DNA from: Magnetococcales bacterium HA3dbin3 | GTDB lineage: Bacteria; Pseudomonadota; Magnetococcia; Magnetococcales; DC0425bin3 | Assembly: GCA_002753495.1 (NCBI GenBank) | Contig: PEAJ01000007.1 | Location: forward strand, 1 to 36,549 | Direction of reading: 5' to 3' | DNA length: 36,549 nt | Shown: positions 16,916-24,208 of the stretch, one piece after another | Layout: the number at the start of each line of letters is the position of its first letter | Numbering within the stretch: the stretch's first letter is position 1 | Made by a program: the position numbers and the translations under genes | The notes under the pieces: generated by a model | What the model saw: the letters and a program-made list of their open reading frames with translations, nothing else | The model's database searches: none | Told to the model about the DNA's origin: nothing

Positions 16916-18076
16916 ATGGACATGCCAGTTGCAGGTGAAATTGCCACAATTGCCCATGGGCGAGATATCACCCGGGGATGGGTCGACGGTCTGGGGCTTC
17001 TGCCCCCCATGGATGCCATCCAGCGGGATTTTGGCCGGTTTCTCGATATCTATGAGAAAGTTCTGGAAGATTCGCAGGTTGCGGCAACCTTCCAGCAACG
17101 ACGTTTGGCGGTGGTTTGCAAACCCTGGGAGGTGATTCCCGGGGAACCGACCGATCAAGGACGCCTCGCCGCCGATTTTATCCGGAAAACCCTCTCCCGC
17201 CTTGATTGGGATGACCTGACCGAGCGCATGCTCTATGCCCGGTTCTACGGGTTTGCCGTTGCGGAGTGCATCTGGGCCCGGGAAGGGGATCGCATCATCC
17301 TGCAACAGCTGCGGGTTCGCGATGTGCGCCGTTTTGGTTTCGGGCCGGATTTCAGCCTGCGATTGAAGGTTCCCGGCAACCTTTTTGGTGAAGTGATGCC
17401 GGAGAAAAAATTTTGGGTGATCAACTCCGGCGCCTCCCACCATGACGAACCCTACGGCTTGGGGTTGGCCTACTGGCTCTATTGGCCGGTTTACTTCAAG
17501 CGCAACGGCTTGCGTTTGTGGTTGAAATTGCTTGAGAAATTTGGCGCACCCACGGCGGTTGGCCGCTTTCCGAATGGCTGCGATGAGGTGAGCCGCAACC
17601 AGCTGCTCAGCGCCCTGGCGGCCCTGCAGTCGGATGCCGGCGTCATCCTGCCGGAGGGGATGGAGATCAAACTCCTGGAGGCGACACGCGGTGGCACGCC
17701 GGGGTACGAAAAATTGTACGACAACATGAACGCTGCCATTGCCAAGGTCGTTCTGTCGCAAACCATGACCACCGACTCCGGCGCCTCGCACAGCCAGGCC
17801 CAGGTACACATGGATGTGCGCCGGGATGTTATCGAGGCCGATGCCGATTTGATCGATAACAGCTTCAACCGCACGGTGGTGGCCTGGCTGACGGCGTGGA
17901 ATTTCCCCGGCGTCACTCCGCCGATTGTTCGACGGATCATGATCGAACCGGTCGATCTCCTGCAACGCTCGGAACGGGATCGGAATTTGTTCACCATTGG
18001 CTATCGCCCGACGCTTGAAGAGATCCGATCGGTCTACGGCAACGGCATGGAGGCGGTACCACCAGCAGCGGCCTGA
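16916..18076 (+). CDS. Phage portal protein, Mu gp29 / DUF935 family (orphan)
   Basis: A 386-residue protein of the DUF935 family, the portal of Mu-like phages, which forms the dodecameric DNA gateway of the capsid. Seen: an N-terminal helix-rich part with LPPMDAIQRDFGRFLDIYEKVLEDSQV, QQRRLAVVCKPWEV, then YGFAVAECIWAREGDRIIL, GLGLAYWLYWPVYFKRNGLRLWLKLLEKFGAPTAVG, a central LPEGMEIKLLEA, and SQTMTTDSGASHSQAQVHMDVRRDVIEADADLID, all typical of gp29 homologues. It is shorter than Mu gp29 (roughly 500 residues), mainly at the C-terminus. AAAGGGA precedes the ATG. No terminase, gp30, capsid or tail gene is nearby, so it is either a prophage remnant or a domesticated gene. The frame is intact. Confidence 0.88.
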   Translation: MDMPVAGEIATIAHGRDITRGWVDGLGLLPPMDAIQRDFGRFLDIYEKVLEDSQVAATFQQRRLAVVCKPWEVIPGEPTDQGRLAADFIRKTLSRLDWDDLTERMLYARFYGFAVAECIWAREGDRIILQQLRVRDVRRFGFGPDFSLRLKVPGNLFGEVMPEKKFWVINSGASHHDEPYGLGLAYWLYWPVYFKRNGLRLWLKLLEKFGAPTAVGRFPNGCDEVSRNQLLSALAALQSDAGVILPEGMEIKLLEATRGGTPGYEKLYDNMNAAIAKVVLSQTMTTDSGASHSQAQVHMDVRRDVIEADADLIDNSFNRTVVAWLTAWNFPGVTPPIVRRIMIEPVDLLQRSERDRNLFTIGYRPTLEEIRSVYGNGMEAVPPAAA

Positions 18077-18109
18077 TCCAGAAAGACAAAAAGGAGACAC
18101 AAAAGAGGA

Positions 18110-18138
18110 GTTCAGGGGGTATGCGCGTCCCCCTGAAC
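18110..18138. terminator. Perfect 10-bp hairpin after the portal gene
   Basis: GTTCAGGGGG (18110-18119) and CCCCCTGAAC (18129-18138) pair perfectly around a nine-base loop, 33 bases after the portal stop. The T-rich tail is on the leftward strand (bases 18080-18109 are purine-rich on the plus strand), so an intrinsic terminator would read leftward. A ribosome-site-like AGAGGAG and an ATG at 18121 also allow a 19-codon frame ending at 18180, which I do not call a gene. Confidence 0.45.
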
Positions 18139-18187
18139 CGGCATGAGGTGCCCGGTTGCCCGGTACTGCCTGTGATTTGAGCGAATC

Positions 18188-18218
18188 TTGTTTAACCACG
18201 CTAAAAATCTGCTATCCT
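18188..18218 (+). promoter_or_regulatory. Candidate promoter for the CHAT gene
   Basis: TTGTTT (18188-18193) and TATCCT (18213-18218) with a long spacer of 19 bases (18 if read from TGTTTA), 58 bases before the CHAT gene start. The matches are partial. Confidence 0.35.
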
Positions 18219-18276
18219 TGGGGCGGATGTTGTTTGATGAGGATCGACTTGTTCCGAAACAGGGTAAGCCCAGACC

Positions 18277-21200
18277 ATGCACCTGAAGAGCGGCAGTCAA
18301 ACAAACCTATCGCGTCGATTTAAGAGCGTTTTCCTGATTCTTGCCGGCGTGGGTGCCGCTGTGGTGCCTCTTGCGGCTTTCGGGACGACTCCGCCCGCGC
18401 CGACCGCGTCGGCCAATGCAATTCCGCCGGAAAAATTCAACGAATACAAGGCGGCCGCAGCGCGTGGCGACGTTCAGGCACAGAGCGACCTGGGGGTGCT
18501 CTACCTTTTGGGTCGCGGGGTGGCGGAAAATCTGCCCGAGGCCTTGAAATGGCTCAAAATGGCCGCGGAGAAGGGCAACCCTGTCGCCCAGAATGTGCTT
18601 GGGGAGATGTACTTCCGCGGCTTGGGCATGAAAAAGCCTGACGACAAGGAGGCCATGAAATGGTACCAGAAGGCCTCCGAACAGGGGAATATCGATGCCC
18701 AGGTCAATCTGGGGCTCATGTACTACATGGGTGTTGGTGTCACCGCTGACGAGAAAAAAGCCGCCGAACTTTTCAGACAGGCTGCCGAGAAGGGCAATCC
18801 GATCGCCCAGCGCCACATGGGGTACCTCTACGCCAAAGGGGAGGGGGTGCCGGTCAACCGCCAGGAGTCGCAGAAATGGTACCAGATGGCACAGGCGAAC
18901 GGTGGGTCTCCCGCGCCCGGGGTTCCCGGCGCGGCGGCGGCCACGTCCCCCGGCGATGCCGGTGCCGCCGCTTCGGTACCGGCCGCTCCGCCACCCCACA
19001 AATGGCAGGGCGCTGGCGCTGACGAGGCCGAAAAGGGATCCAAGGCCCTGGATGCCGGGGATCGTGAGGGGGCCCTCTCCCTCTTTCTTGCCGCCGCTGA
19101 GAAATCGCCCGAGGATGAGGAGATCCAACGCAACGTCGGCCAGCTCAGCATGGACCTGGGAAAAAATGCCCAGGCCGCCGACTATTTCAAGCGCGCGGTG
19201 GTGCTGGCGGTCAAGGCAAAAGCCCTTGGTCGTGTCGCCGAACACAACGTCCGCTTGCGTGAACTGGCGGTGATTCGCCCGGAGGCGCTGGAGAAACAGA
19301 CGACCAAGGTCTCCGCACCACCGCCAGGCGAGGAGGCGGCAAAACGGGTCAACGCCTGGTCGGCGATCCTTGACCAGGCAACGGCGGCCAGTGTCAAGGG
19401 CCAGGATGCCGAGGCCCTGAAGCTGGCCCAGTCCGCGTTGGCTAACGCGCAAAAATTTTTCGGCAAGGGTCACTACCTGACGCAAACCTCGCGCCGCGAT
19501 GTCGCCACCTACCTCTTCCGCACCGGCCAGCGTGACAAGGCGCGTGCCCTGATGGGCGAGGCGATCCAGGCGATGCGCAAGCTTCTGGGCGCCGATCATC
19601 CGGAAACCCTGGCGATGCAAATCCGTCTTGGCGGCATGCTCGAAGAGGGTGCGCTCTATCCGGAGGCCCTCAAGGTGTACACCGAGGTGCAGCAGGGGTA
19701 TGCAAAATCCCTCGGGGCCGATCACTTCGATACCCTGGGCGCCGCGCGTGCTGTCGCCCGCATCGAGCAGGATCTGGGGCACTACGCCGACAGCGAAAAA
19801 CGCCTGGAGGCGGTGTGCCAGAAATTGACCGATCAACTGGGCCCCTACCACGAGGAGCGCGCCGACTGTCTCGGGCAGCTGGCCCGCCTGCAGGTTCAGG
19901 GCGGACGCTACGATGTCGCGGAGAAATCCTACGAACAGCTTCTGACTTTGCAGGGCGAGATCCGGCCGCCCACCGCCACCGCCTTCCGCGAGGCGCGTCT
20001 TGGGCAGGCGGAGCTTTTCCGCTTTCTGGCGCGCTACGACCAGGCGGAAGGGATCCTGAAGGAGATTCTCGCCGCCGGGGAGAAGGAGACTCCGCCACTT
20101 GCCGGCCGGCTCCTGGTGCGCACCCAGGATTTGCTTGCCCAGGTTTACGAGGATCGCGGCGACTTCGTCCAGGCCGAAAAGCTCATGCGCCAGGTGATTG
20201 CCCAGGAGACCAAAGCCCTGGGTCCGGAACATCCGGATGTTATCGCCAGCTTAAGCGGCCTCGCCGGCATTCTGAAACGAGCCGGGCAGCAGGAGGCGGC
20301 GGAGAAGATTTACAACGGTGCCTTGCAGCGCGCGCGCAAGCTGCTCGGGGCCAACCACCAGACGACGATCGCCCTGCTCAACAATCTCGGTCTGATTCTC
20401 GAAGAGGAGGGGTTGTACGATCAAGCGGAGCCGATGTTCAAGGAGGCGCTCAAGGCCGGACAGACGCTGCTGGGTGAGGATCACCCCACCACCATCGCCG
20501 CCATGAACAGCCTGGCCATGCTCTACGAGAGTCAGGGCAATTTTGACAAGGCCCGCCCGCTCTACGCAAAAACCATTACCCTCTCGAGCAAACGCCTCGG
20601 GCGTGAACATCCGGATACCGTTGCCTTTGTCAATAACCTCGCCTACCTGGATTTGATGCGTCAGGATTATGCCAGCGCCGCCAGGCAGTTTCAGGAGGTG
20701 GTGACCCTCTGGGCAAAGACGCTGGGAGAGAAAAATCCCAAAACCCTCAAGGGGATGAACAACCTCGCGCGCGCCCTGCACAAGCTCTCCCGCCACGATG
20801 AGGCCGAGAAGCTGTTCAAGAAGACCCTCGCCCTGCGCGAGGAGGCACTGGGCGGCACGCACATGGATACCCTGCGTTCGATGCAGGATCTCGCTGCCCT
20901 CTACCGCGATCGGGGACGCAACCAGGAGGCTGACGAACTCTTCCAGAAAACTTTGCAACTGGAGGAAAAAATTCTTGGGCCCCAGCACCCCTACACCTTT
21001 GAAACCATGGGCGGGCTCGCAGGTGTCAAGGAGAACCTGAAGGATACCCAGGCGGCGTTTGCGATCCGGCAGACCCTCTTTGCCCGCCGCACCGAGTTTC
21101 TCAACCGCATGATGTGGGTCGCTGGCGACAATGCCCGCGAGGGGTATGTGCGCCTGCATCAGCCGGAATTTTTCGCCTACCTGAGCCTGTTGAGCCGATT

Positions 21201-22926
21201 GGAACCGGAGGTTGCGGGGAAGGCGCTCCTGGAGGCTTCGCTGCGGCGGAAAGGGCTGCTGCTCAAGATCAGCTCCGAGGTGCAGCAGGTGGCGCGCCTC
21301 TCCTCCGACCCGACCCTGGGCAAACTTGCCAACGAACTTGTGCAGGCGCGCAAGGAGTTGGCTTCCCGCACCCTGGAAGGGCCGAAGGAGGGGGTGAACG
21401 GCGAGGAGCACCTGCACGCCCTCAACGCCCTTGAAGATCGCATCAACACCCTCGAAGGGGACCTGGGTCGGGCAAGCCTGCGGTTTCGACAGAAGGTGGC
21501 CGCGGCCAACATGGAGGATCTGGTCAAGGAGTTGCCCGAGGCGGCGGTTCTTGTCGACTTCCTGATCTATCGCGATGGCGAGGCGGAGAACATGGTTGCC
21601 GGCCTGCTCGCCAAGGAGAATGGTCAGCCGAAGTATGGCCTGGTCGTCTACAAGGATGTGAAGGAGATCCAGAAGCAGGTGGTGGCCTATCGGACCATCA
21701 TCCAGGATGAAGCGGCCGACGAGGCCGACATGAAGAAGGTCGGCGCCGAGTTGCACGCCGCGGTCTGGAAGCCGCTCGAACCATTCCTCGGATCACGCAG
21801 CGAGGTGTTTGTCGTTCCGGACGGCATTCTGAACATCATGCCGTTCAATGCCCTGGTCGATGAAAAGGATGCGTTCTTGATCCGGGGCGTTGATCTGCAT
21901 CTCCTCAACTCCAGCCGGGATCTGGTTGCCCGGACGACCAAACCGAATACCGGCATGGTCACCTTCGCCGGACCGGACTACAACTCCGAAAAGACGGTTG
22001 GCGAGAAGGTTTTGGCCGAGGTGCGCGGCAAGCGGTCGGCCTCTGCCGCCAAGGGGGCGGAAGCGGCGCCGGTGATCGAGGATCTGCCGCCTGAGGCGGA
22101 GGAGACCAGCGACAATAAAGGCCCGGCGGGTGGCGCCGCCGAGGCTGGTGCCGCTGGTGCTGCCAGTGGGAGTGGGGGGGGCGCGCGTCGTTCCGCGGCG
22201 CTCAGCCAGTTGCGGGCGGGTCTGCGGGCCTTCTCGGTGGGCATGCGCGGCCTGCGTTTTGATCCGTTGCCCGGCGCCCTGAAGGAAGGGGAGTTGATCA
22301 ACGACAACGTCTCCAAGGCCAAGAAAGAGGTGAAGCTGTTCACGCAAAACGACGCCCAGGAGAAGGGGATCAAGGGTATCACCTCCCCGGACATCCTGCA
22401 CGTCGCCACGCACGGATTTTTCCTCAAGGCGGATGACAATCTCAAGAAACGCCTGCTCAGGCTTCAGCGTAGTGCCGAGGTGCAGCTTCCGCCGCCGGGG
22501 GATAACCCGCTGTTGCGTTCGGGGTTGGCTTTTGCCGGCATCAACGCCAACGCCCCTTTCCTCGGGGAGATCGATACCGAAAACGATGGTGTGTTGACCG
22601 CCCTTGAGGTGATGAGCCTCAACCTGACCGGAACGCGTCTGGCGGTGCTTTCCGCCTGCGAAACCGGCCTGGGCGAGATTCACGAAGGGGAGGGGGTGTA
22701 CGGTCTGCGGCGTGCCTTCCAGGAGGCGGGTGTGGAGAAGGTGATGGCCTCGTTGTGGGAGGTGAGCGACGCTGGAACCCAGGCCCTCATGACCGGGTTC
22801 TACAAGCGCCTGATGGAAGGAAAGGCGCCTCAGGCCTCGTTGCGCGAGACCCAGCTGGAATTGCTGGGATCGTCGCAGTGGGGCCACCCTTACATCTGGT
22901 CGGCGTTCATGATGGTTGGCAAGTGA
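18277..22926 (+). CDS. Exported Sel1/TPR-repeat CHAT-domain protease-like protein
   Basis: A 1549-residue protein. A signal peptide or anchor (about 12-45) is followed by four Sel1 repeats (about 65-209), an Ala/Pro linker, and a long array of TPRs of the kinesin-light-chain (TPR_10/12) type (about 250-930) with repeated G-x-x-HP-x-T units. The C-terminal CHAT domain (about 1088-1549) is a caspase-like peptidase fold: the catalytic His in HVATHGFF (His1379) and Cys in LSACETGLGE (Cys1461) are both present, as are EGVYGLRRAF and MASLWEVSD. An Ala/Gly/Glu-rich insertion (about 1237-1326) interrupts the CHAT domain. The Cys-His pair predicts an active protease, the signal segment a periplasmic or membrane-bound site; substrates are unknown. 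It heads a rightward cluster with fecR-like and CHASE2-cyclase genes. Confidence 0.9.
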   Translation: MHLKSGSQTNLSRRFKSVFLILAGVGAAVVPLAAFGTTPPAPTASANAIPPEKFNEYKAAAARGDVQAQSDLGVLYLLGRGVAENLPEALKWLKMAAEKGNPVAQNVLGEMYFRGLGMKKPDDKEAMKWYQKASEQGNIDAQVNLGLMYYMGVGVTADEKKAAELFRQAAEKGNPIAQRHMGYLYAKGEGVPVNRQESQKWYQMAQANGGSPAPGVPGAAAATSPGDAGAAASVPAAPPPHKWQGAGADEAEKGSKALDAGDREGALSLFLAAAEKSPEDEEIQRNVGQLSMDLGKNAQAADYFKRAVVLAVKAKALGRVAEHNVRLRELAVIRPEALEKQTTKVSAPPPGEEAAKRVNAWSAILDQATAASVKGQDAEALKLAQSALANAQKFFGKGHYLTQTSRRDVATYLFRTGQRDKARALMGEAIQAMRKLLGADHPETLAMQIRLGGMLEEGALYPEALKVYTEVQQGYAKSLGADHFDTLGAARAVARIEQDLGHYADSEKRLEAVCQKLTDQLGPYHEERADCLGQLARLQVQGGRYDVAEKSYEQLLTLQGEIRPPTATAFREARLGQAELFRFLARYDQAEGILKEILAAGEKETPPLAGRLLVRTQDLLAQVYEDRGDFVQAEKLMRQVIAQETKALGPEHPDVIASLSGLAGILKRAGQQEAAEKIYNGALQRARKLLGANHQTTIALLNNLGLILEEEGLYDQAEPMFKEALKAGQTLLGEDHPTTIAAMNSLAMLYESQGNFDKARPLYAKTITLSSKRLGREHPDTVAFVNNLAYLDLMRQDYASAARQFQEVVTLWAKTLGEKNPKTLKGMNNLARALHKLSRHDEAEKLFKKTLALREEALGGTHMDTLRSMQDLAALYRDRGRNQEADELFQKTLQLEEKILGPQHPYTFETMGGLAGVKENLKDTQAAFAIRQTLFARRTEFLNRMMWVAGDNAREGYVRLHQPEFFAYLSLLSRLEPEVAGKALLEASLRRKGLLLKISSEVQQVARLSSDPTLGKLANELVQARKELASRTLEGPKEGVNGEEHLHALNALEDRINTLEGDLGRASLRFRQKVAAANMEDLVKELPEAAVLVDFLIYRDGEAENMVAGLLAKENGQPKYGLVVYKDVKEIQKQVVAYRTIIQDEAADEADMKKVGAELHAAVWKPLEPFLGSRSEVFVVPDGILNIMPFNALVDEKDAFLIRGVDLHLLNSSRDLVARTTKPNTGMVTFAGPDYNSEKTVGEKVLAEVRGKRSASAAKGAEAAPVIEDLPPEAEETSDNKGPAGGAAEAGAAGAASGSGGGARRSAALSQLRAGLRAFSVGMRGLRFDPLPGALKEGELINDNVSKAKKEVKLFTQNDAQEKGIKGITSPDILHVATHGFFLKADDNLKKRLLRLQRSAEVQLPPPGDNPLLRSGLAFAGINANAPFLGEIDTENDGVLTALEVMSLNLTGTRLAVLSACETGLGEIHEGEGVYGLRRAFQEAGVEKVMASLWEVSDAGTQALMTGFYKRLMEGKAPQASLRETQLELLGSSQWGHPYIWSAFMMVGK

Positions 22927-23175
22927 TTATGGTGTGTGATGGGTGGCACGGCGCATACGTGGAGGGTATCCACAAGCATGACGAGTGTGTAGACTCACCG
23001 GTCGGCGCGGGGCGCCCCTGAATGAGGTGTTGGTGTGGGCCTGCGTGTGTGAGTTAATGTTCCAGGGAGGCCTCCGTTGTGTCCGAAGAGTTCGTGATCG
23101 GACTCGTTTGGGCCTGAATCCGGGTTTGGTGATTGGGCGGCCATGGTTTTTTCGCAGCGAATCGAGGGAAGTGAC

Positions 23176-24132
23176 ATGAAAAGGATCGTGAGCAAACGGC
23201 TGGGAGTGGCACTGTGCGCCTTTATGGCAATGGCAGGGTTGAGCGGTTCAGCCCTGGCAAAGGGTGACCCGATCATGATGCTGATCCAGGTCAACGGTCC
23301 CGTCGAGTTCAGCAAGGACGGGGCACAATGGAACAAGGTGACCCAAAACAAGATGCTCTTCGAGGGGACCCAGGTCCGCTCCGGCGAGGGAGGATCCGGC
23401 AAGCTTGTCAATCAGGTCTCCGGGGCCGAGCAGGAGCTTGGCGCGAATACCATCATCAAGATCAGCGCCACCGGTGCGGAGGTGGTGAGCGGCAAGGGTT
23501 TGAGCGAGGGCAAACCTGGTGATGGTGGCCTGATGAGCGATGTCAAGAATCGCTTTGCCAAGGCCGAACGCTACACCACCGTGCGCCGCTCGGTCGACAA
23601 GGAGGCCAAGGCGGAAAAGGTTGATGTAGCCAAGGAGATCACGCTCTCTGCCGGCTATCCCGATTTGGTTTGGGAGGGGCGGGGACAGAACACCAGCTAC
23701 GAACTGGTCATCGATGGCAAAAAGATTCCGGTTCCCGCGGCGACAGGCCCGATTGTGCGTCACAAGGTGGCCGGGTTGACGCCAGGCCAGCACAAGTACC
23801 ACGTCATCCTGCATGGTCCTGACAATGCGGTGAGCAAGGAGGAGAGTCCCGGTACCCTGACCTGGATGTCCCCGGCGGAAGAGGATGCCCTGAAGAAGGA
23901 GATCGCGGTGACCGAGAGCAAATACCCTGGCAACCTCTTTGCCCTGGGCTCGCTCATGGAGAAGCGTGGTCTGACGGTTGCGGCCATGGACAATTTTCAG
24001 CAATACCTGGCGCGCAGCGGCGATGACAACGACTTCCGGCCGTTTTTGATCAAGACGTTGCAGGATCTCAAACTCAACGAGTTGAAGAAAGCCGAGGCCC
24101 AGAAGTACAACAGTCAGGCCGGCAAGCCCTGA
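23176..24132 (+). CDS. Periplasmic FecR-domain protein
   Basis: A 318-residue protein with a clear signal peptide (cleavage near Ala28, SALA/KGDP), then a FecR domain (about 30-125): IQVNGPVEFSKDGAQWNKVTQ, LFEGTQVRSGEGGSGKLV, ELGANTIIKISATGAEVV. An Ig-like strand region follows (YPDLVWEGRGQNTSYELVIDGKKIPV) and a C-terminal helical, TPR-like part (ALGSLMEKRGLTVAAMDNFQQYLARSG). It is not the TonB-linked anti-sigma FecR, as it has no cytoplasmic anti-sigma segment or FecI partner. GAGGGAAG precedes the ATG at 23176. It lies 249 bases after the CHAT gene and 76 before the cyclase. It may bind a ligand or peptide and pass a signal to the CHASE2 domain; this is inference. Confidence 0.85.
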   Translation: MKRIVSKRLGVALCAFMAMAGLSGSALAKGDPIMMLIQVNGPVEFSKDGAQWNKVTQNKMLFEGTQVRSGEGGSGKLVNQVSGAEQELGANTIIKISATGAEVVSGKGLSEGKPGDGGLMSDVKNRFAKAERYTTVRRSVDKEAKAEKVDVAKEITLSAGYPDLVWEGRGQNTSYELVIDGKKIPVPAATGPIVRHKVAGLTPGQHKYHVILHGPDNAVSKEESPGTLTWMSPAEEDALKKEIAVTESKYPGNLFALGSLMEKRGLTVAAMDNFQQYLARSGDDNDFRPFLIKTLQDLKLNELKKAEAQKYNSQAGKP

Positions 24133-24143
24133 TTGGCGTTGAT

Positions 24144-24173
24144 CGGGTCGGCGTCGGATCGACCCGGGGTTTT
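24144..24173 (+). terminator. Terminator/attenuator between fecR-like and cyclase genes
   Basis: CGGGTCG (24144-24150) and CGACCCG (24160-24166) form a seven-base GC-rich stem with a nine-base loop, followed by GGGTTTT. It is 12 bases after the fecR-like stop and 36 before the cyclase start, so it could limit readthrough into the cyclase gene. Confidence 0.55.
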
Positions 24174-24208
24174 GCTTTACGGTGCGCGGGTGGCGGGAGT
24201 CGTTGGAG

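Noticed and set aside
16353-18276. Complete prophage
   Set aside because: Only one phage-type gene is present; no integrase, terminase, capsid or tail genes and no attachment-site repeats were found.
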